Below, one piece after another: positions 35,168 through 49,135 of a stretch of DNA of 64,000 nt (the first letter of the stretch is position 1; every line of letters begins with the position of its first letter). The stretch lies in the NCBI RefSeq assembly GCF_025770765.1, contig NZ_JANZKY010000010.1:1-64000 (forward strand). Reading direction: 5' to 3'. Source of the DNA: Propionivibrio soli. GTDB lineage: Bacteria > Pseudomonadota > Gammaproteobacteria > Burkholderiales > Rhodocyclaceae. Both the position numbers and the translations under genes were made by a program. Below the pieces are notes generated by a model. The model ran no database searches, was not told the DNA's origin, and worked only from the letters and a program-made list of their open reading frames with translations.

Positions 35168-36574
35168 ATGCGCCTGATCCTACTCATTCTTGTCGCTTTA
35201 TTTTCCGGATGCGGTGACGACGTTCGGCAGCCGCTGGGAAAGACGAAAGAGTTCGTGGTCCTGACCCGCGGGAGCTCGACGGTATCGCCGGGCAACGAGA
35301 AAAAGGGGCTTAGCGGTTTCGACGAAGAACTAACTCACCGACTGGCCGACGAACTCGGATTGAAACACCGCGTGGTTGTCGCCAACTCCGATGACGACAT
35401 CCTGAGCCGGCTGCGCAAGGGCGAAGCGCACATTGCCGCTGCGTGGCAAACACCGAGCGATGACCCCGACATACGCAGCAGCGTCCCATACTTCTACAGC
35501 CACGACATCCTTGTCACCAATGGCACGGGGCAGAACCCAGGCAAACACAGCGCAGCTCCGCGCACGGCCAAGGCGATAGCGAAAACCAGTTCCATCGCTC
35601 CAAGAAGAGGAGCTCAAGGAACACCGTACCGCGAGCCTTTCCTTGGTCTATCGGTCCCGCGTGGCAATCAGCACAACGATCTCGACCTGATGCATGGCGT
35701 CGCAACAATGGACCATGACGCCGTACTGGTTAATGACACGGCGTTCGGCCTAGGCAGCTATCTCTATCCTGAACTCCAAGGCGTGCCGACTGAAGGACCG
35801 CCCCGGCCAATAGTGTGGCTCTTCGCGCCGGGAGTGGACCCCGAACTGATTCACCGCGCCAACGCCTTTCTGGAACGCATCGAGCGGAGCGGCGAACTCG
35901 ACCGACTCAAAGACCGGTATTTCGGCCATATCGATCGCCTGGCACAAGCTGAGACATTGCGCTTCCTTGAGCGCATGCGCACGATCCTCCCCCGCTACCG
36001 ACCGCTATTCCAGGCGGCCGAGGCAAGCACCGGCATCGACTGGCGCATCCTCGCCGCACTCGCTTACCAGGAATCGCAGTGGAACCCGCTGGCCACCAGC
36101 CCGACCGGCGTACGCGGAATGATGATGCTGACCGACGAGACAGCCGATCGGCTCGGCGTCCGCAATCGTCTTGATCCTGAACAGAGTATTCGCGCCGGTG
36201 CCGAGTACTTGAGCGATTTGCGTGACGCGTTGCCGCGGAGTGTCTCCGAACCCGACCGCCTGTGGTTGGCGCTCGCCGCTTACAATTTGGGCATGGGACA
36301 TCTGAATGCCGGGCGCTATATCGCCACGACCCTGCAAGCGGACCCCGATTCCTGGTACGAGATGAAGAAGGTGTTGCCGTTGCTCGCACAACCGCGTTAC
36401 TACAGCCGGCTAAAATCCGGAAAGGGGCGCGGTGGCGAGGCCGTCATCATGGTGGAGAACATCCGGGTTTATACGGACATCCTGTACCGCTATGAGAAGC
36501 CATACCGCCCGTTCGACGGGTTCGCTGCACCTGAGGCAAAACCGGCGCAACGGTTGGAGGCCGGAGAAGGCTGA
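35168..36574 (+). CDS. mltF: Membrane-bound lytic murein transglycosylase F
   Basis: A 468-residue lipoprotein with lipobox LVALFSGC near residue 15. The first half is a solute-binding-protein-3-like domain (FDEELTHRLADELGL; LLVTNG-type strand). The second half is the lytic transglycosylase domain, with catalytic Glu in ALAYQESQWNPLATSPTGVRGMMMLT and the LALAAYNLGMGHL motif. It cleaves peptidoglycan glycan strands from the inner leaflet of the outer membrane. It is transcribed away from tRNA-Ser, 34 bases apart, so promoters are very close. The order tRNA-Ser/mltF/serS is usual for this bacterial group as far as I recall. Confidence 0.93.
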   Translation: MRLILLILVALFSGCGDDVRQPLGKTKEFVVLTRGSSTVSPGNEKKGLSGFDEELTHRLADELGLKHRVVVANSDDDILSRLRKGEAHIAAAWQTPSDDPDIRSSVPYFYSHDILVTNGTGQNPGKHSAAPRTAKAIAKTSSIAPRRGAQGTPYREPFLGLSVPRGNQHNDLDLMHGVATMDHDAVLVNDTAFGLGSYLYPELQGVPTEGPPRPIVWLFAPGVDPELIHRANAFLERIERSGELDRLKDRYFGHIDRLAQAETLRFLERMRTILPRYRPLFQAAEASTGIDWRILAALAYQESQWNPLATSPTGVRGMMMLTDETADRLGVRNRLDPEQSIRAGAEYLSDLRDALPRSVSEPDRLWLALAAYNLGMGHLNAGRYIATTLQADPDSWYEMKKVLPLLAQPRYYSRLKSGKGRGGEAVIMVENIRVYTDILYRYEKPYRPFDGFAAPEAKPAQRLEAGEG

Positions 36575-36673
36575 GCAAAGGAGCGAGGGCTGACCCTTGC
36601 CGCGGCATACGGTGTGTCGACACGACAGCTCACGACCCTCTCTACGCTCGCCTCCCCGAGGCCGTGGTGGGCG

Positions 36674-39270
<2,597 letters not shown>

Positions 39271-39278
<8 letters not shown>

Positions 39279-39906
39279 CGATGACGTCGGCGCCGGCCGG
39301 CGGCGTAAAGCGGAACAGGCTCGCGGCGAGCGACGGGTTGCGTTCGATGCGCGAGAAGGCAAGCGAGGTCGTCTGCCCAAAATTGTCGGAGAGTTCCATC
39401 GCTTTCAACTCGTTGCCCTCGAAACCGAGCTGAAGTTTCTCAAAGCCGCTCTCGGCCGATTTCGGCGTCGCCTCAAGCCATTCGAGCCCCTCGCGTTCGC
39501 CGGCTTCGCGCAGGGTGAAATTCTTCTCAAGCGCACTGCGACCGCCGTCCTTGCCGTTCGCTTCCCCGACGAGCAATGCCGCCGGCGTGCTGCCGAGCGC
39601 AGCATCAACCTTCTTCACGGTCACTTGACGCAGGTCCGGATCATAGATCCAGACCTTCTCGCCGTCGCCGACGAGAAGTTGGTTGTACGGCTTGTCGATC
39701 TGCCAACGGAACTTGCCCGGGCGGGAGAACATCATGACGCCTGACGATTGCTGCGGCTTCTTACCGTTCTTCGCCACCACAATCTGGGTGAAGTTCGCGC
39801 GCATAGTTTTCGTGCCATCGAGGAAAGCGCCGAGCTTGTCGAGCGCTCCGGCGACGGCGGATTGGACGGCAAGAAGACACGCCGCCAGGCAAAGGATCTT
39901 TCGCAT
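39271..39906 (-). CDS. lolA: Outer-membrane lipoprotein carrier protein LolA
   Basis: A 211-residue periplasmic chaperone with a signal peptide to about residue 20 (LCLAACLLAVQSAVAGA). The LolA fold shows as FTQIVVAKNGKKPQQSSGVM, FSRPGKFRWQIDKPYNQLLVGDG and VWIYDPDLRQVTV. It carries lipoproteins from LolCDE to LolB. The ATG at 39904-39906 overlaps the ftsK stop by one base (TGATG). Confidence 0.95.
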
Positions 39907-42245
39907 CAATTTTCTTCCCTACGCGCGAGGACTTCGCGGCCGCCGCGACCGTCCATCGCCGAAACGAGCCCGGCCTTTTCCATCGCCTCGATGAGGCGGG
40001 CCGAGCGGTTGTAGCCAATGCGCAGATGGCGCTGCACAAGCGAGATCGAGGCCCGGCGGTTCTTGAGCACGACCTCGACGGCCTGGTCGTACAGCGGGTC
40101 GGACTCGGCATCGCCGCCGTCCCCGTCACCACCGCCGTTGCCGCCTTCTGCATCGTCGTCTAAGCCCGCGCCGGTAAGTACGCCTTCGACGTAATCCGGC
40201 GCTCCCGCCGTTTTCAGATAATCGACGACGTGATGAACTTCCTCGTCGGCAACAAACGCGCCGTGCACCCGTGTCGGGTAGCCGGTTCCGGGCGCGAGGT
40301 ACAGCATGTCGCCCTGGCCGAGCAGCGCCTCGGCGCCCATCTGGTCGAGAATCGTCCGCGAGTCGATCTTGGAAGACACCTGGAACGACATGCGCGTCGG
40401 AATGTTCGCCTTGATCAGCCCGGTGATGACGTCCACCGAGGGCCGTTGGGTGGCAAGGATCAGGTGGATGCCGGCCGCACGCGCTTTCTGCGCGAGCCGC
40501 GCGATGAGTTGCTCGACCTTCTTGCCGGCCACCATCATGAGATCGGCGAGCTCGTCGATGACAACCACGATGTGCGGCATACACAGCAGCGGCTCCGGCG
40601 CTTCCGGCGTCAGCGAGAGGGGGTTCGGCAACTTGTTCCCGGCCTTCTCGGCGTCTTTGATGCGGTGGTTGAGGCCGGCGATGTTGCGCACGCCCATCGC
40701 GGACATCAGCTTGTAGCGCCGTTCCATTTCCGCGACGCACCAATTGAGCGCGTTTGCCGCCTGCTTCATGTCGACGACCACCGGCGCCAGCAGATGCGGG
40801 ATGCCTTCATAAATCGAGAGTTCAAGCATCTTCGGATCGACGAGGATCAGCCGCACCTGATCGGGCTCGGACTTGTACAGCAGCGACAGAATCATCGCGT
40901 TGATACCGACCGATTTACCCGAACCCGTCGTACCGGCGACGAGCAGGTGCGGCATTTTCGCGAGGTCGACGACCACAGGGCGCCCACCGATATCCTTGCC
41001 CAGCGTCATCGCCAAGGGCGAGGACATGTTGTGGTACTCGTGGCTGGAGATAATCTCGGACAGGCGCACGATCTGGCGCTTGGCATTCGGCAGTTCGAGC
41101 GCCATACACGACTTGCCGGGAACGGTCTCGACGACACGGATCGACACCATCGACAGCGCACGTGCGACGTCCTTGGCAAGATTGACGATCTGAGCCCCTT
41201 TGACGCCAACCGCCGGTTCGATCTCGTAACGCGTAATCACCGGGCCGGGATAAGCGGCCAGCACTTTGACCTGCACACCGAAATCGGCCAGTTTGCGTTC
41301 AATCAGGCGCGACGTGTATTCGAGTGTTTCCGGGCTGACTTGATCCGTTTGCTCAGCCGCCGGTTCAAGCAGGTGCAGCGGCGGCAACAACCCGCCGACA
41401 ACGGCTTCTGGGAAGAGCGGGGCCTGTCGTTCGCGCTCCTTGCGCTTTTCGAGCTTCGGCGGCGGTGGAGGCGGCGGCTCCGGGGGTTCAATGACGATCG
41501 GCTCGTACGTCTCAACGCGTTTCTTTTCCACTTCGACGACGGCGTCGCGCTCACGAGCCACCTCGCGCCCGATACGCCGATCCTGCCAGCGATCAAGCAG
41601 GCCGCGACCGGAAGCCCACGCGGCTTCGAGCAGGGCGCCAACACGCTCCATCGCCGAAAGCCACGACATACCGGAAAAAACGCTCCAGCCGAGCGCAAGC
41701 CCCGCCAGCAAGGCCAGCGTCGCACCGGTGTAGCCGAGATAACGCACGAAAAGGCGGCCGATTTCGAACCCCAAGACGCCACCGGGGAGCATCGGAAGCT
41801 GAACTTTCAGCGAATAGAAACGGAGCGATTCGAGCGCGCTGCTGGCGATGATCAGAACAAGGAAGCCGATCAGGGCAATGTAGAGCGGGCGCCTGTCGGC
41901 GGCCCGGAATCCGTCCAGACGGCGGTAGCCCCACCACACGACGGCGACCAGAAGAACGACCCACCACCAGGCGGAAAGGCCGAAAACGTAAAGCAGCAGA
42001 TCGGCGAGCCAGGCGCCACTGCGCCCCATCGGGTTGTGCAAGACGCCGAACGGCGCCGAGTGCGACCAGCCCGGGTCGCCCCGGTGGTAGCCCCACAAGG
42101 CCAAGCCGACGAAGGCCGCGAGAACGATGAACGCAAGCCAGCGCGACTCTTGCAGTACAACCGCGATTTTTTCCGGAAGTGGGCTGGGAGCCGTGGTGGC
42201 GGCGGCGCCACCGCCCCTGCCCGTTGTCTTGCGCAGCAAAGCCAT
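39906..42245 (-). CDS. ftsK: DNA translocase FtsK
   Basis: A 779-residue FtsK/SpoIIIE protein. Four hydrophobic helices lie in the first 190 residues, followed by a short proline/charge-rich linker ([19 protein letters not shown]). The motor domain has Walker [15 protein letters not shown], Walker [16 protein letters not shown] and [21 protein letters not shown], and the C-terminal gamma winged helix is [29 protein letters not shown]. It couples division to chromosome segregation. A glycine/aspartate-rich stretch ([17 protein letters not shown]) precedes gamma. The ATG at 42243-42245 is chosen over a TTG just upstream. Confidence 0.97.
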   Translation of the reverse strand: MALLRKTTGRGGGAAATTAPSPLPEKIAVVLQESRWLAFIVLAAFVGLALWGYHRGDPGWSHSAPFGVLHNPMGRSGAWLADLLLYVFGLSAWWWVVLLVAVVWWGYRRLDGFRAADRRPLYIALIGFLVLIIASSALESLRFYSLKVQLPMLPGGVLGFEIGRLFVRYLGYTGATLALLAGLALGWSVFSGMSWLSAMERVGALLEAAWASGRGLLDRWQDRRIGREVARERDAVVEVEKKRVETYEPIVIEPPEPPPPPPPKLEKRKERERQAPLFPEAVVGGLLPPLHLLEPAAEQTDQVSPETLEYTSRLIERKLADFGVQVKVLAAYPGPVITRYEIEPAVGVKGAQIVNLAKDVARALSMVSIRVVETVPGKSCMALELPNAKRQIVRLSEIISSHEYHNMSSPLAMTLGKDIGGRPVVVDLAKMPHLLVAGTTGSGKSVGINAMILSLLYKSEPDQVRLILVDPKMLELSIYEGIPHLLAPVVVDMKQAANALNWCVAEMERRYKLMSAMGVRNIAGLNHRIKDAEKAGNKLPNPLSLTPEAPEPLLCMPHIVVVIDELADLMMVAGKKVEQLIARLAQKARAAGIHLILATQRPSVDVITGLIKANIPTRMSFQVSSKIDSRTILDQMGAEALLGQGDMLYLAPGTGYPTRVHGAFVADEEVHHVVDYLKTAGAPDYVEGVLTGAGLDDDAEGGNGGGDGDGGDAESDPLYDQAVEVVLKNRRASISLVQRHLRIGYNRSARLIEAMEKAGLVSAMDGRGGREVLARREEN

Positions 42246-42309
42246 CAATATCGGTAGAAGCCGGACAAAAGACGATTATAACGGGCGACCGGCGGCGCGC
42301 AGTGCGGCG

Positions 42310-42984
42310 TCAAGCTTCGTTGAGAACAATACGCCCCGGCTCGACTCGAATGTATCCGCTGGTCTCCAGGTCCTTCATCACCCGGCTGACCATCTCGCGC
42401 GACGCGCCGACCATCTTGGCGATGTCCTGTTTCGTCACTTTGCGCCGGATGCAGCGGACCGCGCCCTCCTTTTCCGAAAAGTCGAGCAGGAGCTTCGCGA
42501 CGCGCCCATAGACATCCATTAGCGCCAGACTCTCGATCTTTCGGTTGGCTTCCCGCAGACGCAGCACAAGGCTCTTCATGATGTTCAGGCAAAGATCGAA
42601 GTTCTCGGCGAGTGCGTGCGTGAAGTCGCTCTTCGCGATTACGAGCAGTTCACAGTTCTCGGTCGCCACAACGTCCGCCGAACGTGGCGAGCCGTCGATC
42701 AGACCCATCTCGCCGAAGCACTCTCCGGCGCCGAGCAGCGTGAGGATGACTTCGCGGCCCTCTTCGTCGCGATTGAGCACCTTAGCGCTACCTTGAACGA
42801 TAACGAACAACGAGTCGGTACTGGCCCCAACGTGCACAATCGTCGTATTGCGTTGTACCTTGCGGCGGACAGCCATCCGCGCGATCTGTTCGCGTTGAGC
42901 CTCCGTCAGCCCGGCAAACAGCGGAATGTTCTGCAGCAAAGCCTCGCTCGTCTTGCCTCGTGCCGGTATCTGCGTCGCTTGCAT
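42310..42984 (-). CDS. Crp/Fnr-family transcriptional regulator
   Basis: A 224-residue regulator with a cyclic-nucleotide-binding-like domain (GASTDSLFVIVQGSAKVL; GECFGEMGLIDGSPRSADV) and a C-terminal winged helix with VTKQDIAKMVGASREMVSRV. It lacks the N-terminal cysteine cluster of FNR, and the GEMGLIDGSPRSA segment resembles the cAMP-binding cassette, so it is nearer CRP. The ATG at 42982-42984 follows GAGGGAGA. It lies upstream of ftsK on the same strand and 136 bases from the divergent trxB. Confidence 0.92.
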   Translation of the reverse strand: MQATQIPARGKTSEALLQNIPLFAGLTEAQREQIARMAVRRKVQRNTTIVHVGASTDSLFVIVQGSAKVLNRDEEGREVILTLLGAGECFGEMGLIDGSPRSADVVATENCELLVIAKSDFTHALAENFDLCLNIMKSLVLRLREANRKIESLALMDVYGRVAKLLLDFSEKEGAVRCIRRKVTKQDIAKMVGASREMVSRVMKDLETSGYIRVEPGRIVLNEA

Positions 42985-43108
42985 GGTCTCCCTCGGGCTT
43001 CGATTTTGCTTCAACGGGTTCTCGGCAATTATAGACAGATGGCGGGCCTCCGGACCAATATTAGAAAATACTAATCAATTTCGCGCTATAATCGAACGTC
43101 GCTACTAA

Positions 43109-44083
<975 letters not shown>

Positions 44084-44131
44084 CCACGCTGTGCACCACC
44101 CGAACGGGCGGTGCACGACTTCTCTAGCACG

Positions 44132-44704
44132 ATGGGAAAACGGCACGAACCGACGGCGGAAGAACAAGCCGCCTTTCGCGCTGCAGTGGAAGGCGCTATC
44201 CCACTGCGCGCGCCGGCCAAGGTCGTCCACGAACCGCCAAAGCCCAGTGCGCGACCACGGCAAAGCGAACTCGACGAAGCCGCCGTAATCACCGAGTCCC
44301 TGCACGGCCCCTTCGAAATCGACGACCTTCTGGCCATCGGCGAGGTTGATGCGTTTTTGCGCCCCGGGGTACCGCGTAATGTGCTGCGCGATCTGCGCCG
44401 CGGACGCTGGTCCATCCAGGGACATACTGACCTCCACGGACTCAATCGCCATGAAGCACACGAGGAGGTGTGGCGCTTTCTCGCAGAGTCGTCGCTCGCC
44501 GGCAAACGTTGCCTGCGTATTGTGCACGGCCGCGGCTATGGATCGCCGGGCCGTGAAGGCATCCTGCGGCAGTTCGTCAAGGCGTGGCTGGCCCGACGCA
44601 AAGATGTGATCGCGTTCTGCCATGCGCCATCGTTCGACGGCGGCGAAGGCGCACTTTGGGTGCTGCTGCAACCGACAGGGAAGAAGAATCCGGCGAAAGG
44701 GTAA
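44132..44704 (+). CDS. Smr-domain protein
   Basis: A 190-residue protein with a C-terminal Smr domain: TDLHGLNRHEAHEEVWRFL, LRIVHGRGYGSPGREGILR and a final WVLLQ. Smr domains in MutS2-like proteins are endonucleases, but stand-alone bacterial versions such as YdaL/SmrA-B are RNA- or DNA-acting. The start is uncertain: ATG at 44132 or GTG at 44111. It follows trxB by 48 bases and may be read from its transcript. Confidence 0.88.
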   Translation: MGKRHEPTAEEQAAFRAAVEGAIPLRAPAKVVHEPPKPSARPRQSELDEAAVITESLHGPFEIDDLLAIGEVDAFLRPGVPRNVLRDLRRGRWSIQGHTDLHGLNRHEAHEEVWRFLAESSLAGKRCLRIVHGRGYGSPGREGILRQFVKAWLARRKDVIAFCHAPSFDGGEGALWVLLQPTGKKNPAKG

Positions 44705-44762
44705 CTACTCCTATCGCGTATAACCACGCGCAGAACCAGAAACAAATGGCCCATTAACAAAC

Positions 44763-44786
44763 ACTGGGCGCCAAGAGGCGCCCAGT
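44763..44786 (-). terminator. Terminator between smr and glnB
   Basis: ACTGGGCGCC (44763-44772) pairs perfectly with GGCGCCCAGT (44777-44786) around a four-base loop. On the minus strand it is followed by GTTTGTTAAT. It lies in the gap between the convergent genes and probably ends the glnB transcript. Confidence 0.75.
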
Positions 44787-44851
44787 AGTCTGAGAAGAAG
44801 CAGGTCTCCGCGCCCCTTACATTGGCGCGAAGAACAGGCAGGCAGGGAAGG

Positions 44852-45274
<423 letters not shown>

Positions 45275-45288
45275 TCATGTTGCTCGGT

Positions 45289-46899
45289 TCAGTAGGGGTC
45301 GCGGTAACGGTTGGTAATCGGATAACGCCAATCTTTGCCGAAACCACGTTGCGTCACGCGAATTCCGACCGGCGCCTGGCGCCGCTTGTACTCGCTGATC
45401 TTCAGCAGGCGGACGACGCGGCGCACGTCGGCTTCGGCATATCCTTGGGCAATAATCTGCCGCGGACTCAGGTCCTTCTCCATGTACCCCTCAACGATCG
45501 CGTCGAGCACGTCGTACGGCGGCAGGCTGTCCTGATCGGTCTGCCCTGGCTTCAGCTCGGCTGACGGGGGTCGCGTGATGATGCGTTCCGGAATGGCATA
45601 GGACACCGAGTTGCGCCAGCGCGCGATCCGGTACACTAACGTTTTCGCGATGTCCTTAATCACCGCAAAGCCGCCGGCCATGTCGCCGTAAAGTGTGCAG
45701 TATCCAACCGCCATCTCGGACTTGTTGCCGGTGGTCAGGACCAGCGATCCCGTCTTGTTGGATAGCGCCATCAGCAGCATGCCGCGAATACGCGCCTGAA
45801 GGTTTTCCTCGGTGGTATCTGCCGATAGCCCAGCGAACTCTTTCTCCAGCATACCGGCAAACGTCCGCATGGCGGGTTCGATGGGAATTTCGTCGTAGCG
45901 GACGCCGAGCAGGCGGATCATCTCGCGTGAATCCGCAAGGCTCATTTCGGCAGTGTACGGCGAGGGCATCATCACGGCGCGCACCTTGTCGGGCCCCAAC
46001 GCGTCCACCGCCACGCACAACGTCAGCGCGGAGTCGATACCACCAGAGAGGCCGATAATCGCGCCAGGAAAGCCGTTCTTACCCAAGTAATCACGCACGC
46101 CGACGACGAGCGCTCGATACACCTCGGCCTCGACCGCCTGCTCCTCGACCATAACGCCCGGACGCAATGCGCCGTTTTGGAATTCGACGATTTCCAGCGT
46201 CTCATCGAATTTCGGCAACTGGCAGCGGATTTCGCCGTGGGCGTCAAGGGCAAAGGACCCGCCATCGAATACCAACTCATCCTGCCCGCCAACGAGGTTG
46301 GCATAGACGACCGGCAGGTTCGTCGCGGCGATGCGATCCCTGAGGATTTCGGCCCGCAATTGTTGCTTGCCGATGTGGTAGGGAGAAGCATTGAGCACCA
46401 GCAGGATTTCGGCACCTGCCTCGCGGGCCATATCCGCCGCCCCCGGTTCCCACACGTCGGCGCAAATGTTGATGCCGCAACGCACGCCTTCGACCGACAC
46501 GACGCAAGGCTCGGCACCTGATTCGAAGTACCGCTCTTCGTCGAACACTTCGTAGTTCGGCAAACGCTGCTTGAAGTAAGTGGCGATGCGCTGGCCGCCG
46601 CTGATTACGGTCGCGGCGTTAAAACGCTCATCGCCCCGCATTGCCGGGTGCCCAACGACGATTGTGATGCCGTCGACGGCTTTGGCCAGAGCTTCGAGTT
46701 CCCGCTCGCACGCGGCGTAAAAATCATCGCGTAACAGCAGGTCTTCCGGTGGATACCCACAGAGCGCCAACTCTGGCGTAAGAAGCAGGTGCGCCCCACG
46801 GGCTTTGGCGCGTTGGGCAAAGTCGACGATACGAGCCGCATTGCCCGCAAGCTCGCCGACCGTGGCATTGATTTGAGCGATCGCTATCTTCAGTGACAT
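45289..46899 (-). CDS. nadE: Glutamine-dependent NAD+ synthetase
   Basis: A 536-residue two-domain enzyme. The N-terminal nitrilase-like glutaminase has the triad Glu43 (TPELALCGY), Lys110 (YFKQRLPNYEVFDE) and Cys146 (CGINICADVWEP). The C-terminal synthetase has the P-loop LSGGIDSALTL and TGNKSEMAVGYCTLYGD. It amidates deamido-NAD+ to NAD+. Confidence 0.97.
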   Translation of the reverse strand: MSLKIAIAQINATVGELAGNAARIVDFAQRAKARGAHLLLTPELALCGYPPEDLLLRDDFYAACERELEALAKAVDGITIVVGHPAMRGDERFNAATVISGGQRIATYFKQRLPNYEVFDEERYFESGAEPCVVSVEGVRCGINICADVWEPGAADMAREAGAEILLVLNASPYHIGKQQLRAEILRDRIAATNLPVVYANLVGGQDELVFDGGSFALDAHGEIRCQLPKFDETLEIVEFQNGALRPGVMVEEQAVEAEVYRALVVGVRDYLGKNGFPGAIIGLSGGIDSALTLCVAVDALGPDKVRAVMMPSPYTAEMSLADSREMIRLLGVRYDEIPIEPAMRTFAGMLEKEFAGLSADTTEENLQARIRGMLLMALSNKTGSLVLTTGNKSEMAVGYCTLYGDMAGGFAVIKDIAKTLVYRIARWRNSVSYAIPERIITRPPSAELKPGQTDQDSLPPYDVLDAIVEGYMEKDLSPRQIIAQGYAEADVRRVVRLLKISEYKRRQAPVGIRVTQRGFGKDWRYPITNRYRDPY

Positions 46900-46988
46900 A
46901 GCCGCTACTATAAACGATCGCGCGGCCCTTCAAAACCGGCGCTGCAAGCGAGGACGGGGCCCGCCCCCCGCAGCGAAGTCAGACGCAG

Positions 46989-48023
46989 TTACTTCGTGCG
47001 GAACGCAAGGACCGTCCCGTACTTGTAGGTCTCACCCGGTTTCAACCAGCAATCGGGTTGCGGCCACTCGGGATGGTTCGGGCTGTCAGGCAGGAACTCC
47101 GTCTCGAGGGCAAAGCCCTGATGCGCGGCATATGGCCCGCTGCGCCCCGGAACGCCCGCAAGATAGTTGCCGCTGTACAACTGCAGCGCAGGCTTCGTCG
47201 TATACACGTCCATCGCCAGACGCCCGTCAGCGGACACGGCGGTGGCGGCTACGGCAGCCATTTCGCGGCATTCCGGGTCAAGCAGATAGGCATGATCGTA
47301 GCCGCGCGCAATCCGTTGCTGCTCATCAGCCAGAAAATCGCGACGGATAGCCTTCGGCGTGCTGAAGTCGAAGCTCGTACCTCCAACCTCGGCCAAGGGA
47401 CCGACGGGGATCAGGTCCTCTCCGATCGGAAGGTATTTCCGGCCGCGGATGAAAAGGCTGTGTTCCCGGATATCGGTCGCATCCCCGTCAAGGTTGAAAT
47501 AAGCGTGGTTGGTTAAATTGACCGGACACGGCGCATCGACGGTGGCGATGTATTCCAGCGCAATACGCGCGCCGGGATCGAGACGATAGGTTAGCGTCGC
47601 CTTCAGGTTACCTGGGAACCCCTGGTCGCCATCGGGCGACTCTATGCCGAACGTAACGTGCGAGCTTCCCTGTTCGAGCACTCGCCAACGTTGCTTATCA
47701 AAGCCGCCCGGGCCGCCATGCAACTGGTTACGCCCCTCGTTCGGCGTTAGGACATACTCCTTCCCGTGGTAAGCCATTCGCGCCCGCCCGATGCGGTTCG
47801 CATACCGGCCGATCGCGGCGCCAAGAAAAGCCTTTTGAACGAAGAAGTCTTCCAGCGGGGAACAGCCCAGGAGCACTTCGCGTTCCTCTGTTCCGACAGC
47901 GACGCGGCAAGACAACCAAGTCGCGCCCCAATCCATCGTCGTAAGGCGCACTCCATCGGAATGGGTGAGCTCGATCAAGCGTGCAGGACGTCCGTCGGGA
48001 CAAAGGGGGGCCGTGCTACTCAT
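46989..48023 (-). CDS. galM: Aldose 1-epimerase (galactose mutarotase family)
   Basis: A 344-residue mutarotase. The catalytic residues lie in NQLHGGPGGFDKQRW, NLTNHAYFNLDGDATDI (His) and TEFLPDSPNHPEWP (Glu upstream in ALETEF). It interconverts alpha and beta anomers; placed last in the chvE-gguAB-araC unit it probably serves L-arabinose or galactose entering the cell. The start ATG at 48021-48023 follows CTGGAG. It lies 38 bases after araC. Confidence 0.93.
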   Translation of the reverse strand: MSSTAPLCPDGRPARLIELTHSDGVRLTTMDWGATWLSCRVAVGTEEREVLLGCSPLEDFFVQKAFLGAAIGRYANRIGRARMAYHGKEYVLTPNEGRNQLHGGPGGFDKQRWRVLEQGSSHVTFGIESPDGDQGFPGNLKATLTYRLDPGARIALEYIATVDAPCPVNLTNHAYFNLDGDATDIREHSLFIRGRKYLPIGEDLIPVGPLAEVGGTSFDFSTPKAIRRDFLADEQQRIARGYDHAYLLDPECREMAAVAATAVSADGRLAMDVYTTKPALQLYSGNYLAGVPGRSGPYAAHQGFALETEFLPDSPNHPEWPQPDCWLKPGETYKYGTVLAFRTK

Positions 48024-48061
48024 CGCGGTCTCCAGGACAGTGGTTGCAATGGTTGACTGAT

Positions 48062-49024
48062 CTATTCGAGTGATTTCTTGGCGCTTTGCGCCTCCCCCAG
48101 TATCGCAGGCACGATGCCGATATTGGACGGGACTTCGCAAAAGGCGGGGGGCGCCTCGCTGCGCTTACGGAAATCCGTGGGGCTCGTTCCCACGCGCTTG
48201 CGGAAAACACGGGAAAAGTACATCTGATCGTCGTAGCCGACGAGGCTCGCGATCTTGGCAATCGGCGAACAGGTGCTCTGCAGCAGGTGCTTGGCGAGAA
48301 TCATGCGCTGATCCTCGCGCCAGCGGACGATGCTCACCCCCAGTTGCTCGCGGAAGAGATGCGCCAGACGCGAAGGCGAAAGGCAAACGTGGCGGGCAAT
48401 TTCGACGAGATTCACGTCTTCGGCGAGATTGCGGGAAAGAAACTGGCAGGCCTGTTCAATACGATCGTCGATGGGCGTCGTGCGGTGCTCGGGCGTTTCC
48501 TCGAAGCAACGAATCAACAAGCGTTCGAGCAGGTTGATGGCCAGCTCTTCCGACGAGCGGCGCCCCTCCTTGTACGTCTGTTCGATCTGCTGGAACAACT
48601 CCTCGAATTCGGTGAACAGTGCGTTGTCAGGCAAGGTTAAGCGCCCGACTTTTTTCACCTGATTCGTCCAGTCGAGCCAATGACTCCAGTAAGCCCGTGG
48701 GCGAAAGTAAACCCAGCGGTGATACCAGTCCGGACTGTCGGGCGCACGGCCATAAAAGTGCGAGACACCGGGCGGGAATAGCAACAGGTCTCCAGGATTA
48801 CAGAAGAACGCGTCGTTGCCATCGAACACCTTGCCGCGGCCCTTCACCGTCATGTTGATGATGTATCCGCTCATGCCGTTCTTGCGGTCGATGAAGAAAT
48901 CGAGCGGGCCGTTCTCGATGATCGGCGTCGTTCCTGCCACGAGGTAGATATTGAAGGAATAGCCAGGCAGCAGCGGATTGAGTTGTTGCTGCTCGTCCTC
49001 GTGTTGACGCATTTTTCTTCCCAT
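48062..49024 (-). CDS. araC: Arabinose operon regulator AraC
   Basis: A 320-residue true AraC orthologue by sequence memory: [55 protein letters not shown] and [20 protein letters not shown] follow the E. coli arabinose-binding domain. The DNA-binding half has [20 protein letters not shown] and [29 protein letters not shown]. It is about 28 residues longer than E. coli AraC, mostly at the C-terminus. Start: ATG at 49024, or 49012 which has GGGAAG close by. It lies after gguB and before galM, and should act at the sites in the 53.0-53.5 kb region. Confidence 0.93.
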   Translation of the reverse strand: MGRKMRQHEDEQQQLNPLLPGYSFNIYLVAGTTPIIENGPLDFFIDRKNGMSGYIINMTVKGRGKVFDGNDAFFCNPGDLLLFPPGVSHFYGRAPDSPDWYHRWVYFRPRAYWSHWLDWTNQVKKVGRLTLPDNALFTEFEELFQQIEQTYKEGRRSSEELAINLLERLLIRCFEETPEHRTTPIDDRIEQACQFLSRNLAEDVNLVEIARHVCLSPSRLAHLFREQLGVSIVRWREDQRMILAKHLLQSTCSPIAKIASLVGYDDQMYFSRVFRKRVGTSPTDFRKRSEAPPAFCEVPSNIGIVPAILGEAQSAKKSLE

Positions 49025-49107
49025 GATTACCCGACGCCACTCCTACTTGCAACAGGCAGACACTTGCTCACGAGCATTGCAGGCCACGGTACCGGCGGCG
49101 ATACGAC

Positions 49108-49129
49108 GGGCGCGCCTGCAGGCGCGCCC
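49108..49129 (-). terminator. Palindromic hairpin after gguB
   Basis: A perfect 22-base palindrome starting GGGCGCGCC and ending GGCGCGCCC lies seven bases after the gguB stop, before araC. There is no T-run; it is probably an attenuator or mRNA-stabilising structure. Confidence 0.5.
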
Positions 49130-49135
49130 AGCTTG

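Noticed and set aside
40230-42257. 675-residue plus-strand frame antisense to ftsK
   Set aside because: It is a codon-bias shadow of ftsK; the sequence is rich in Arg, His, Asp and Gln with no domain, and ftsK is certain.
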